DNA from: JAHEEL01 sp963715255
GTDB lineage: Bacteria; Actinomycetota; Acidimicrobiia; Spongiisociales; UBA5794
Reading direction: 5' to 3'
DNA: 64,000 nucleotides
Assembly (NCBI GenBank): GCA_963715255.1
Contig: CAVQRN010000004.1
Location: 362,093-426,092 of the forward strand
Under the pieces are notes generated by a model, which saw only the letters and a program-made list of their open reading frames with translations, did no database searches and was not told the origin of the DNA. Both the position numbers and the translations under genes were made by a program. Positions 37,413 to 46,780 of this stretch are shown here, piece by piece; position 1 is the stretch's first letter, and every line of letters begins with the position of its first letter.

Positions 37413-38181
37413 ATGTGGCTGAGCCTCGGTGCCGTCGTACTCGTGGCCTTCATAGCCACGGCGATCGTGGCACTGACGATCGCTCGGTCGATCACCCGCT
37501 CGGTTGTGGATCTCCGGGAGGCGGCCGCGCGGATCTCCCATGGAGACCTCTCGGCCCGATCCTCAGTCGCCGACGCACCTCCCGAACTGCAAGAACTTGC
37601 GAATACTTTCGACCACATGGCGGCACGCCTCGAACGCCTCGTCGAGTCTCAGTGCGCGTTCGTCGCGGACGCATCGCATCAACTCAGGACTCCGTTGACA
37701 ATTCTTCGACTTCGTTTCGCGCCGAGTGGCGCTGTGGCAAGCCTTTGCCGACGATCGCGGCACCGCGCTCGGTCTCGACGTCGGATCGGAGCCGGCATGT
37801 TGGGAAGAGATGGTGCCGGGTGGACTGGAACAGATTCTCGACAACCTCATCGACAACGCGATTCGTTACTCGCGGGAGGATGGTGCCGTGATGGTCAGCG
37901 TTGGTCGGGAACCTGACGGCTTCTGCGTCGTCGAGGTGTCCGACCGCGGACCCGGCGTGTCAGCTGAGAACATGGAGAAGTTGTTCGATCGGTTCTGGCG
38001 GGGAACATCCGATCAAACCGGCACCGGCCTCGGCCTTGCCATCGTTTCTCACCTCGTCATCCGTTCCGGTGGGACGGTTTCGGCGGCACCAGGGACAACT
38101 GGAGGTCTCACGATTTCGGTTCGTTTGCTGGCGTGCGACGGGCCAGAGGAAGCCGCCGGCGGGAATGGTTCGTCCTCCTAA
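37413..38181 (+). pseudogene. sensor histidine kinase remnant with internal deletion
   Basis: The sequence begins within a transmembrane helix (WLSLGAVVLVAFIATAIVAL) and HAMP domain (LREAAARISHGDLSARS), then the phosphoacceptor box FVADASHQLRTPLTILRLRF. The frame then changes near 37735 and resumes directly at the ATPase domain (ALWQAFADDRGTALGLDV, DNLIDNAIRYSRE, VEVSDRGPGVSAE, GTGLGLAIVSHLV). About 60 residues that should hold the second dimerisation helix are missing, as are the first membrane helix and sensor domain. The loss is larger than a base error, so this is probably decayed. No response regulator gene is present beside it. Confidence 0.75.
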
Positions 38182-38690
38182 TCGGAAGGGCGGCGGCGAA
38201 TCGGGATGAGTGCCGGAACGGCCTTCCTGTAGGAGTGGTAGCCGGGGTAGTTCTCCACGAGGCGGCGCTCTTCCCAACCCAGCTTGGTGAGGAAGAACAT
38301 CACCAGGACAGCCCAGAGTGCGGCAGCAATCCAACTCTGCCGACCGATTGCCGAACCGGCCATCAGGACGATCACGCCCGTGTACATCGGGTGCCGGATC
38401 CAGCGGTACGGGCCGCGCGTTTGGAGCTGCGCTTTCCCTGAAGGCATCGGCGACGGCGTCACCCCCCGTCCGAAGACGAGGACCGCCCAGACGACGAGTG
38501 CCAAGCCGAGCCAGGTGAGGGCGGTGGCGAAGGCCGCGGCGGCAGGGGGGAGCGGCCAGGCGCTGCCGACCGGGGTGAGGAGGATCCCGACGATGAGTGC
38601 CCCTTGTACGGCGACGAGGCCCCATCCGACGACGTGGTGACGCAGTCGGGTCCGAGCGTCGTTGGGCGCAGATCGTTCGTCATTGTTCAC
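38178..38690 (-). CDS. isoprenylcysteine carboxyl methyltransferase family membrane protein
   Basis: The 170-residue product has four or five membrane helices and the SAM-binding C-terminal signature of the ICMT/PEMT-like family: RGPYRWIRHPMYTGVIVLMAG followed by KLGWEERRLVENYPGYHSYRK and VPALIP. I chose the GTG at 38690, which has GGAGG seven bases upstream, instead of an ATG 18 bases earlier. Bacterial members methylate unknown, often lipid-like, substrates. It converges with the kinase remnant with a four-base overlap. Confidence 0.8.
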   Translation of the reverse strand: MNNDERSAPNDARTRLRHHVVGWGLVAVQGALIVGILLTPVGSAWPLPPAAAAFATALTWLGLALVVWAVLVFGRGVTPSPMPSGKAQLQTRGPYRWIRHPMYTGVIVLMAGSAIGRQSWIAAALWAVLVMFFLTKLGWEERRLVENYPGYHSYRKAVPALIPIRRRPSD

Positions 38691-38932
38691 GTGAGGTCCT
38701 CCCATCACCGAACGGTACCGGTGAGGGTTCTCTTCCCGTCGATGACGCAGGTCAGGTGGCGAGGTTTCGGGAGATAGTGTTCACGACGAGCAGATCGATG
38801 TGCTCGTCGGATCGCCCGTCTGACTCGATCGAGCGGTCGCGTCGTGGTCACCGGTGGTCTGCAGAGTGGCGCCACCGTCGCCGCGGTCGGTAGCCTTGAT
38901 CCGCTTCTTCGTATCTGAGATCGGCCGGTGTG

Positions 38933-40177
38933 ATGAACTACCAAACGTCGAGTGATCGCGGGTTCGTCACGTCGGTGCTGCCGCTGTTCGTGGGATTGGC
39001 CCTGCTGATGGTGGGCAACGGCCTGCTCGGCTCGCTCCTGGGAATTCGTGCGGACCTTGAAGGTTTCCCGACCGTCGTCATCGGCGTCGTGATGGCCATG
39101 TACTACGTCGGGTTCCTCGTCGGGTCGCTGACGATTCCGCGTTGGCTGGCATCGGTCGGGCACATACGGGTGTTCGCAGGCCTGTCGTCGCTCGCGGCAG
39201 CGACGGCCCTGTCCTACTCGCTCCTGGCTGTTCCCCCGGCGTGGGGAGTCTTTCGGTTCGTTGCCGGGTTGTGCATGTCCGGGCTGTACGTCACGGTGGA
39301 GAGTTGGCTGAATGAACGAGCGTCCAATGAGACGCGGGGGCGCCTCCTGTCCGTGTACATGCTGGTCGTCACCTTCGGGCTGGGATTTGGACAGATTCTG
39401 CTCGGCATCGGTGAGCCGTTGGATCCCACGCTGTTCATCGTGGCAGGGATCCTGATCTCGCTCGCCGTCGTTCCGATCGCCCTGACGCGAATCGCGGAAC
39501 CGAGGCAGCGGATACCCGTGAAGTTCTCGGTGGGGACTCTGGCGCGCACGGCACCACTGGGTGTTCTTGCGGTCGCGATTTCCGGAGCCGCCGGCAGTTC
39601 GATCCTTGCTCTCGGCGCTGTCTATGCCACGAAGATCGGCATGGAGCCGGGTCTCGTCGGGGTGTTCATGGCCGCCTCACTTGTGGGAGCGGCGGCGACC
39701 CAGTACCCCCTTGGGCACCTCTCAGATCTATTCCCACGCCGGCGAGTGATCATGCTCGTCGCCGCCGGTGCGGTCGTGTCCGCCGTCGTTGCGACCGTCG
39801 TCGATCCAGACGGTCCCTGGCTGTTCGTGCTGGCGGCGGTGTATGGAAGTCTTGCGTTCCCGATGTACTCACTGGCGGTGTCGCAGGTCAATGATCTCAT
39901 CCCGGAGCATCAACTCGTCACCGCTGCGGCCGGGATCGTGTTCGTCTACGGTCTCGGTTCCGTTGTCGGTCCTCTCGTAGTCTCCGTCCTCATGACGGTG
40001 TTTGGCCCCGTCGGATACTTCTGGGGTCTCGCGGCGTTCTTCCTTCCTCTGGTCGTCTACGCGTTCGTGCGGGTCGTCTCCAAGACACGACCGATCCAGC
40101 GACGATTCATCAGCTTGCCGTTCCGCTCGTCGAGCGCTGCTGCGATGCTCGCCGAGCCCGTTGACGATGAGAGCTGA
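38933..40177 (+). CDS. MFS transporter
   Basis: This is an intact 414-residue major facilitator with twelve hydrophobic segments. The motif-A equivalents are at LVGSLTIPRWLASVGHIRVF after helix 2 and GHLSDLFPRRRVIML in the second half. The sequence SGLYVTVESWLNERASNETRG is characteristic of the YcaD/small multidrug-like MFS group. The start may be GTG at 38930 or ATG at 38933. The substrate is unknown. About 240 bases upstream separate it from the divergent methyltransferase gene. Confidence 0.87.
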   Translation: MNYQTSSDRGFVTSVLPLFVGLALLMVGNGLLGSLLGIRADLEGFPTVVIGVVMAMYYVGFLVGSLTIPRWLASVGHIRVFAGLSSLAAATALSYSLLAVPPAWGVFRFVAGLCMSGLYVTVESWLNERASNETRGRLLSVYMLVVTFGLGFGQILLGIGEPLDPTLFIVAGILISLAVVPIALTRIAEPRQRIPVKFSVGTLARTAPLGVLAVAISGAAGSSILALGAVYATKIGMEPGLVGVFMAASLVGAAATQYPLGHLSDLFPRRRVIMLVAAGAVVSAVVATVVDPDGPWLFVLAAVYGSLAFPMYSLAVSQVNDLIPEHQLVTAAAGIVFVYGLGSVVGPLVVSVLMTVFGPVGYFWGLAAFFLPLVVYAFVRVVSKTRPIQRRFISLPFRSSSAAAMLAEPVDDES

Positions 40178-40318
40178 CGATTGGTGAGGTCAACGCAAGC
40201 GTGTCGTGTTCTGATCTCTTGCTCCACTGCCTCGTGCCCAATGTGCCGGAGCCTCCGGTGATACTCTGGTGGGATGGCTCGCTGAGGGTCGGCGATGCCG
40301 GGACGGTCGCGGAGGCAC

Positions 40319-42212
40319 ATGTCGAAGAGCGAGCCGGCGAGTCTGAAACGACCGGTGTATCTGGCGGCGATGTCGCTCGGAGCGCTCGGCGTTGTCTACG
40401 GCGACATCGGAACGAGCCCCCTCTACGCCCTGCGTGAGTCCTTCGAGGGGCGCGGCCTTGCGGTGATCCAAGAGAACATCCTGGGGGTGCTCTCCCTTGT
40501 GTTCTGGTCTCTCCTCATCGTCATCTCGATCAAGTACCTCACGGTCGTGATCGCGCGCGGACAACGAAGGTGAAGGCGGCATCTTCGCGTTGACGTCGCT
40601 CATCATGCCGCACGCCCGTGGTGTCCCGGGCAGGCGGCGTTGGGTGCTGATCATGATCGGCCTCTTCGGTACAGCGCTGCTCTACGGCGATGGGATGATC
40701 ACGCCTGCGATCTCTGTCCTCTCGGCGGTGGAAGGTATCCAGGTCGCGACCCCCGTCCTCGAACCGTACGTCCTCCCGATCGCATCGGCGATCTTGATCG
40801 GCCTCTTCCTCATCCAACGACACGGGACGGGGGCCGTCGGACGGATCTTCGGTCCGGTGATGGTTGTCTGGTTCTCGATCCTGGCGCTGCTCGGTCTGCC
40901 GCACATCTTCGCGAACCCACAGGTTCTCGCAGCGCTCAACCCGGTGCACGCGGTCTGGTTCTTCGCGAACAACGGGTGGAATGGGTTCCTGGCGCTCGGT
41001 TCGGTGTTCCTCGTCGTCACGGGAAGCGAGGCGCTCTACGCAGACATGGGCCACTTCGGAAAGGCGCCGATCGAGATGTCGTGGTACGTGCTCGTGTTCC
41101 CAACGCTGGTGCTCACCTATTTCGGCCAAGGGGCATTCTTGCTCGACAACCCGGAAGGGATCGTCAACCCCTTCTATCTCATGGCGCCCGGTCGGGCGGT
41201 ATGGCCGCTGGTGATCGTGGCAACCGGAGCGACGGTCATCGCTTCCCAGGCGCTGATCTCGGGGGCATTCTCGCTGACGATGCAAGCCATCCGACTCGAC
41301 TACCTGCCGCGGATGCGAATCCTGCACACGTCTTCGTCCGAGTCGGGTCAGGTCTACATCCCTGCGGTGAACTGGGCCTTGATGGTCGCCGCCGTTGGTC
41401 TCGTCATCGGTTTCCGAACGTCGAGCGCTCTTGCGGCCGCGTACGGCATCGCGGTGTCGATGACCATGGTGATCACCACGATCCTCATCTACGTCGTCAT
41501 GCGCGAGGTGTGGGGGTGGTCGGCCGGCCTGGCCGGCGTCGTCGGCGCAGGGTTCCTCGTCGTCGACCTCGGGTATTTCGGGGCGAACCTGTTCAAGATT
41601 CCTGACGGCGGATGGTTCCCGTTGGTTGTCGGCGTCGGGATCTTCACCTTCATGACGACGTGGAAGAAGGGCAGGGGCCTCCTCGCCGCCCGCATGCGGC
41701 AGGACGGGCTACCGATCGAGCGATTCGTCGGGTCCGTCGCCAAGAACGATCCGGTTCGTGTGCCCGGTACCGCCGTCTACATGTATTCGCATCCAGGAGG
41801 GACCCCGCCTGCCCTGCTCGCGAACCTACGCCACAACGAGGTGCTCCACTCCACGATCGTGCTGCTGTCGGTGACGACCGGCGACGTGCCGCGGGTCCCG
41901 GGCGCCGCGTGAACCGATGTATGGGATCTCGGTCTGGGGTTCTTCCAGGTCGTTCTCAAGTACGGATTCATGGAGGATCCACACGTGCCGCAGGCGCTCG
42001 CAGGCATCACCCGTCATGGATTCGGGATCAATCCGACCGACACCGTGTACGTTCTCGGACGGGAGACGGTGCTCGCCACCGCCCGTCCCGGCATGGCCAT
42101 CTGGCGAGAGAAGCTGTTCGCATTGATGGCTCGCAATTCCATGAACGCTGCGCGGTTCTTCCACTTGCCGGTGGAACGGTCGATTGAGATTGGCATGATC
42201 GTAGAGATCTGA
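40319..42212 (+). CDS. kup: Kup-type potassium transporter (two frameshifts)
   Basis: From an ATG preceded by GGAGG the protein reads LAAMSLGALGVVYGDIGTSPLYALRE, the Kup signature. It breaks near 40560 (the expected ADNEGEGGIFAL block lies in the next frame) and then runs through the membrane domain: FGTALLYGDGMITPAISVLSA, GSEALYADMGHFGK, YFGQGAFLL and SGAFSLTMQA. A second break near 41905 leads into the cytoplasmic tail ending FFHLPVERSIEIGMIVEI. The rebuilt length is about 630 residues, normal for Kup. It co-transports K+ with H+ and is the second potassium uptake system in this window. Confidence 0.92.
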
Positions 42213-42305
42213 GCACGATCGGGATGCTTCTCGCGTGGGTCGTGACCGCCCGATTCACTCCGGAGGTCGCGGGGCAGCAATCGCTCCGGGTCGGCGTCGA
42301 ACACT

Positions 42306-42345
42306 TCAAGAACTCTTGACATGTGCGGATGATGTGGGATACGAT
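42306..42345 (+). promoter_or_regulatory. arsR promoter with overlapping operator
   Basis: TTGACA (42316-42321) and TACGAT (42340-42345) with an 18-base spacer form a strong promoter. The -10 ends six bases before the arsR ATG, so the mRNA would be leaderless. The inverted repeat TCAAGA-AC-TCTTGA (42306-42319) overlaps the -35 box and suits an ArsR dimer site; a similar TTCAAnGACTCTTG occurs again just inside the gene. Confidence 0.7.
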
Positions 42346-42351
42346 GCCGGG

Positions 42352-42651
42352 ATGGATAGTTCAACGACTCTTGTGACAATGAGTTTTGATGCGAGGGTTG
42401 AAGTGCTGAAGGCGCTGGCCGATCCGTATCGGCTCGAGATCCTCGAGATCCTCTCGCCCGAGATCCGGTGTAACTGCCACCTTCAGGATCAACTCGATAT
42501 CGCCCCGAACCTGTTGTCGTATCACTTGAAGGTGCTGCGCGAGGCCGGAATCATCGAAGGTGCGAAGCGCGGACGCTGGATCGACTACTCACTGACCGAA
42601 CAGGCCGCGGAGGTGATCGCCGCCGCTCTCCCGGAGAGATTGCGGCGGTGA
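42352..42651 (+). CDS. arsR: ArsR/SmtB family metalloregulator
   Basis: This 99-residue winged-helix repressor starts at an ATG directly downstream of the promoter. The helix after ALADPYRLEILEIL carries IRCNCHLQDQL: two cysteines (CNC) at the position of the ELCVCDL metal-binding motif of ArsR, so As(III) or Sb(III) sensing is likely. The recognition helix is NLLSYHLKVLREAGII and the wing is AKRGRWIDYSL. Its TGA overlaps the GTG of the permease gene. Arsenite binding would release the repressor and induce the four-gene cluster. Confidence 0.9.
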   Translation: MDSSTTLVTMSFDARVEVLKALADPYRLEILEILSPEIRCNCHLQDQLDIAPNLLSYHLKVLREAGIIEGAKRGRWIDYSLTEQAAEVIAAALPERLRR

Positions 42652-43703
42652 GCCTCTTTCCTCCGGAGCAGGGAACGAGGAGAAGGTCCGGCACCCTCTG
42701 GGGACTGGTAGCCGCAGCGGCGTTTGCGTGGGTGGTTGGCTACCTGCTCAACGGTCAGTTCTGGGATCGTGTCGTCTTCGACGTTCTTGGTCTCGATCCG
42801 GAGAGTCGGTTCGGCGAGGCCGTGCGTTTCTTCGTGTACGACACGACGAAGATCCTGCTCCTGCTCGGCGGGATCATCTTCATCGTCACGGTGCTGCGGA
42901 GTTTCGTGACGATCGAGCGCACCCGGGCACTCCTCGGCGGCAGGCGCGAAGGTATTGGCAACGTGGCGGCCGCAGGACTCGGTGTGGTCACGCCCTTCTG
43001 CTCGTGTTCGGCTGTGCCTGCGTTCATTGGCTTCGTCGCCGCGGGGGTGCCTCTCGGGGTGACGCTGAGTTTTCTCATCGCCTCACCGATGGTGAACGAG
43101 GTTGCGGTGATCCTGATTCTCGGAATGTTCGGGTGGAAGGTCGCCGCGTTGTATGTGGTGTTCGGTCTTCTCGTGGCCATTGGCGCGGGTTACGTACTCG
43201 GGCGGTTGCGCCTCGAGCGATGGGTTGAGCCGTTCGTGTTCGAGACGAGGCTGCGCGGAGAACTCGTCGAACCGTCAACGGATATGCCGTGGGAGGATCG
43301 CCTCGCTCTCGGGTGGCAAGAGGTCAAGAGCATCGTTGGCAGGATATGGCCCTACCTCCTCGTCGGAATCGGCATCGGCGCCATCATCCACGGATGGGCC
43401 CCCGAAGATCTCTTCGCGAGTTTGGCCGGAGCCGGCAACCCGTTTGCCGTCCCCATCGCCGTCATTCTGGGCATCCCGCTCTACTCGAGCGCGGCCGGAG
43501 TCATCCCCCTCGTCCAGGCCCTTTCCGACAAGGGAGTTGCCCTCGGCACGGCCCTGGCGTTCATGATGGCGGTTGTCGCTCTCTCCCTCCCCGAAATGAT
43601 TCTGTTGCGCAGGGTCCTCAAGCCGAAACTCCTCGCCACGTTCGTGGGAGTTGTCGGCACCGGGATTCTTGCCGTCGGGTATCTGTTCAACGCCATCATC
43701 TGA
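42648..43703 (+). CDS. ArsP/DUF318-type permease
   Basis: The 351-residue protein has eight to ten membrane helices and the family motif GVVTPFCSCSAVPAFIGF, with the CSC cysteines that bind trivalent arsenicals in ArsP, plus the repeat block GIPLYSSAAGVIPLVQAL. A long polar loop (about residues 185-225) divides the halves. ArsP exports methylated or organic As(III). The GTG start overlaps arsR, and a thioredoxin-like gene follows 18 bases after the stop, as in many permease/thioredoxin pairs. Confidence 0.87.
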   Translation: MSLFPPEQGTRRRSGTLWGLVAAAAFAWVVGYLLNGQFWDRVVFDVLGLDPESRFGEAVRFFVYDTTKILLLLGGIIFIVTVLRSFVTIERTRALLGGRREGIGNVAAAGLGVVTPFCSCSAVPAFIGFVAAGVPLGVTLSFLIASPMVNEVAVILILGMFGWKVAALYVVFGLLVAIGAGYVLGRLRLERWVEPFVFETRLRGELVEPSTDMPWEDRLALGWQEVKSIVGRIWPYLLVGIGIGAIIHGWAPEDLFASLAGAGNPFAVPIAVILGIPLYSSAAGVIPLVQALSDKGVALGTALAFMMAVVALSLPEMILLRRVLKPKLLATFVGVVGTGILAVGYLFNAII

Positions 43704-43721
43704 CAAGTGAGAGGAAGAGTC

Positions 43722-43970
43722 ATGAAGATCGAAGTGCTCGGTACTGGGTGCAAGAACTGCAACGCGCTGGAGGCAGCCACCCAACAGGCCGTGGAACAAC
43801 TCGGAATGGATGTGCCGATCGACAAGGTCACCGACTACGGCGAGATCGTCGCGTACGGAGTGATGTCCACACCTGCGCTCGCGATCGACGGAGAAGTCAA
43901 GACCGCGGGACGTGTGCCGTCGGTGCGGGAACTCGCCGATCTCCTCGCGGCGAGCCGCAACCTGAGATGA
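43722..43970 (+). CDS. small redox-active disulfide protein (thioredoxin fold)
   Basis: The 82-residue protein begins MKIEVLGTGCKNCNALEAAT with a CxxC (CKNC) after the first strand, and VMSTPALAIDGEV contains the cis-proline of the thioredoxin fold. This is the TM0996/MTH895-type mini-thioredoxin, often encoded beside ArsP/DUF318 permeases. It might reduce or hand over arsenic to the permease or to Acr3; this is inferred from context. GAGGAAG lies before the ATG, and its stop overlaps the acr3 start (ATGA). Confidence 0.88.
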   Translation: MKIEVLGTGCKNCNALEAATQQAVEQLGMDVPIDKVTDYGEIVAYGVMSTPALAIDGEVKTAGRVPSVRELADLLAASRNLR

Positions 43971-45067
43971 CCGATTCCGTCGCCGCAGAGGAAGCACACG
44001 TCGCCGGGAGGCTCTCGGCGCTCGATCGCTACCTGCCGATCTGGATTCTCCTCGCCATGGCCGTCGGACTCCTGCTTGGGAGGGGTTTCCCCGGGCTGAA
44101 CGACTCGCTCGACACGATCAAGGTCGACACCGTGTCGCTCCCGATCGCCATCGGATTGCTCGCCATGATGTACCCGGTGCTCGCCAAGGTGAAATACTCC
44201 AAAATCGGTGAAGTCACCGCCGATCGCAGACTCATGGGGACCTCGCTCTTCCTCAATTGGATCGTCGGCCCTGCGGTCATGTTCGCCCTTGCATGGATCC
44301 TGCTCCCCGACCTCCCCGCCTACCGAACCGGGCTGATCATCGTCGGCCTCGCCCGATGCATCGCCATGGTCCTCATCTGGAACGACCTGGCGTGTGGCAA
44401 CGGCGAAGCCGCGGCAGTGCTCGTCGCCCTCAACTCGGTGTTCCAGGTCGTTGCCTACGCTCTCCTCGGATGGTTCTACCTCCAGGTGCTGCCGGAGTGG
44501 CTGGGACTCGATACCGGAACGGCGCTCGACATCTCGATGTGGGCGATAGCGAAGACGGTCCTCATCTTCCTGGGAATCCCCCTCGTCGCCGGCTACCTCA
44601 CCCGCCTGTGGGGCGAGCGTGTCAAGGGCGTTGAGTGGTACGAGAGCGTGTTCCTCCCCAAGATCGGTCCCGTCGCCCTGTGGGGTCTCCTGTTCACCAT
44701 CGTCGTCATGTTCGCGCTGCAGGGCGAGACCATCACCTCCAAGCCGTTCGACGTCGTTCGCATCGCCCTTCCGCTGCTCGCCTACTTCGGCATCATGTGG
44801 TTCGGATCGTTCCTCGTCGGGTACCGGATGCGTTTCTCCTACGGCAAGAACACCGCGATGGCCTTCACCGCCGCTGGCAACAACTTCGAACTGGGGATCG
44901 CCGTCGCCATCGGTGTCTTCGGAATCGCGTCCGGCGAAGCGCTCGCAACCGTCGTGGGACCCCTGATCGAGGTGCCCGCACTCATCGCCCTCGTGTATGC
45001 CGCCCTGTGGGCGCGGCGGCGCTTCTACACCTCGTCGGACATCCCGCTGTCAGCGCAAGAAACCTGA
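43967..45067 (+). CDS. acr3: Acr3 family arsenite efflux transporter
   Basis: This is an intact 366-residue protein with ten membrane helices. It has the Acr3 hallmarks GLARCIAMVLIWNDLACGNGE (the conserved cysteine required for arsenite transport) and MAFTAAGNNFELGIAVAIGVFG, in the second half. It pumps As(OH)3 and Sb(OH)3 out using the proton gradient. The start overlaps the thioredoxin stop, making it the fourth gene of the cluster arsR-arsP-thioredoxin-acr3. No arsC reductase is visible in the window. Confidence 0.95.
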   Translation: MTDSVAAEEAHVAGRLSALDRYLPIWILLAMAVGLLLGRGFPGLNDSLDTIKVDTVSLPIAIGLLAMMYPVLAKVKYSKIGEVTADRRLMGTSLFLNWIVGPAVMFALAWILLPDLPAYRTGLIIVGLARCIAMVLIWNDLACGNGEAAAVLVALNSVFQVVAYALLGWFYLQVLPEWLGLDTGTALDISMWAIAKTVLIFLGIPLVAGYLTRLWGERVKGVEWYESVFLPKIGPVALWGLLFTIVVMFALQGETITSKPFDVVRIALPLLAYFGIMWFGSFLVGYRMRFSYGKNTAMAFTAAGNNFELGIAVAIGVFGIASGEALATVVGPLIEVPALIALVYAALWARRRFYTSSDIPLSAQET

Positions 45068-45212
45068 TCTCCGCGTCACTCCGCGGACGTGCCGGACAAC
45101 ATGGAGAGAGATGGGACCTTCGTACACTGTCGTCACCTGCCGTCGGTGAGTCCGACGAAGGGTGCGGGCACCGTTGAGGTTCGGCGGAGTCTGCGACCGC
45201 GAAGGGAGCGTA

Positions 45213-45971
45213 GTGGGGCAGCATCGGACGAGATTGGTGGGTCTGGCGACCGGCGCGCTGCTGCTCGCAGCCTGTGGAACGACGGGAAGCGGTGCGGACG
45301 GCGAGGTGCTGGTCTCTGCCGCGGCGTCCCTGACCGATGCGTTCTCCGAGATGGAGACGGCGTTCGAAGCCGTCAATCCCGAAACCGATGTCTTGCTGAA
45401 CAGCGGCGGCAGCTCGGCGCTGCGCGAGCAGATCCTCGCCGGTGCGCCGGCCGACGTGTTCGCCTCCGCCAACATGTCCAACATGGACCAAGTCGTCGCT
45501 GCCGGCGAGGTCGAGGGCGAGCCGACGATCTTCGCCCGCAATCGACTCGACATCGCCGTGCCGAGCGGGAATCCGGGAGGTGTGACCGGGCTTGCGGACT
45601 TCGCTCGAGATGAACTGCTGATCGGCCTGTGCGCCGAAGACTTGCCCTGTGGTGACTACGGGCGACAGGCCCTGGAGAAGGCGCATGTGATCCCCGCCGT
45701 CGACACCGATGAGCCGAACGTGAGGGCGCTGCTCACCAAGATCGAAGCCGGGGAGTTGGACGCCGGGATCGTGTACGTGACCGACGTCGCGTCAACCGAT
45801 GGCGGCGTGGGCAGTGTACGGATCCCGGACGACGAGAACGTCCTTGCCGACTATCCGATCGCCTCCCTGGCCAATGCCCCGAACGCCGATGGGGCAGCGG
45901 CATTCGTGGCATTCGTCCTCTCTGATGCGGGTCGATCGATCCTCGCCGACCATGGATTCGCGTTGCCATGA
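45213..45971 (+). CDS. modA: molybdate ABC transporter, substrate-binding lipoprotein
   Basis: From a GTG with AAGGGAG upstream, the protein has a signal peptide and lipobox (LLLAACGTT, Cys near 22). The mature part is a ModA fold: VLVSAAASLTDAFSEMETAFE, LNSGGSSALREQILAGAPADVFASA, and the hinge region with VYVTDVAST. The Ser and Thr residues that hold the oxyanion are present. Its stop overlaps modB (ATGA). It binds molybdate or tungstate outside the membrane. Confidence 0.93.
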   Translation: MGQHRTRLVGLATGALLLAACGTTGSGADGEVLVSAAASLTDAFSEMETAFEAVNPETDVLLNSGGSSALREQILAGAPADVFASANMSNMDQVVAAGEVEGEPTIFARNRLDIAVPSGNPGGVTGLADFARDELLIGLCAEDLPCGDYGRQALEKAHVIPAVDTDEPNVRALLTKIEAGELDAGIVYVTDVASTDGGVGSVRIPDDENVLADYPIASLANAPNADGAAAFVAFVLSDAGRSILADHGFALP

Positions 45972-46780
45972 AGAAGCAGGTGACCTCCTCGGACCGACGG
46001 AAACGGCGTCCACCCCTGGTGCTGTTGATCCTTGCCGCGCTCGGTCTTGCTGTGTTCGTGATCCCGCTGCTCGGACTGCTGGCCCGCACGCCGTGGCGAG
46101 ACCTGCCGACGCTCCTCACCGGCGACGTCGTACTCGACGCGCTCCGGGTCTCGGTGATCGCATCGCTTGGGGCAACGGCAATCTCGGCAATTCTCGGCGT
46201 GCCGCTGGCGTGGGTACTGGCACGGGTCGAGTTCCCCGGCCGATCGATTGTGCGCGGACTCGTGGTGCTTCCTCTCGTGCTCCCGCCCGTCGTCGGCGGC
46301 GCTGCGCTGTTGTTCGCCCTCGGCAGGAGAGGTCTGATCGGCGAACCGCTCAACAAAGCGACGGGTCTCGTACTCCCGTTCTCCACGTGGGGAGTCGTAG
46401 TCGCGGCGACGTTTGTTGCCATGCCGTTCCTCGTCATCACCGTCGAAGGTGCCCTCCGCAACCTGGATGCTCGATTCGAGGGAGCTGCCGCCACACTCGG
46501 CGCCGGTCGGTGGACCGTGTTGCGCCGCGTGACCCTCCCGATGATTGGACCGTCGGTCGCAGCCGGACTCGCCCTCACCTGGGCCCGTGCCCTCGGCGAG
46601 TTCGGTGCCACGATTACGTTCGCCGGCAATCTTCAAGGACGCACCCAGACGCTCCCGCTCGCTGTGTTCGTCGCACTCGAAAGCGATCGCGGCGCCGCCG
46701 TGGCGTTGAGCCTCGTCATGGTCGTCATCTCTCTGACCGTTCTCGTGGTGCTGAGGGGGCGATGGTGGAGGGCGATATGA
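45968..46780 (+). CDS. modB: molybdate ABC transporter permease
   Basis: The 270-residue integral membrane protein has a basic N-terminus, five to six helices and the EAA loop GAAATLGAGRWTVLRRVTLP followed by ALTWARALGEFGATITFAGN, which is diagnostic for ModB/CysT-type permeases. Its sequence is intact, and the two overlaps (ATGA on both sides) fix it in the modABC operon. Confidence 0.94.
   Translation: MKKQVTSSDRRKRRPPLVLLILAALGLAVFVIPLLGLLARTPWRDLPTLLTGDVVLDALRVSVIASLGATAISAILGVPLAWVLARVEFPGRSIVRGLVVLPLVLPPVVGGAALLFALGRRGLIGEPLNKATGLVLPFSTWGVVVAATFVAMPFLVITVEGALRNLDARFEGAAATLGAGRWTVLRRVTLPMIGPSVAAGLALTWARALGEFGATITFAGNLQGRTQTLPLAVFVALESDRGAAVALSLVMVVISLTVLVVLRGRWWRAI

Noticed and set aside
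37132..37422. Plus-strand frame rich in Val and Gly upstream of the kinase
   Set aside because: It is the complement of the Thr/Pro-rich minus-strand frame; low-complexity composition gives open frames on both strands.
45068..45212. TCCGCG/CGCGGA hairpin after acr3 considered as a terminator, and the region as a molybdenum-cofactor riboswitch
   Set aside because: The stem is only six pairs without a T-run, and no conserved riboswitch core is recognisable.
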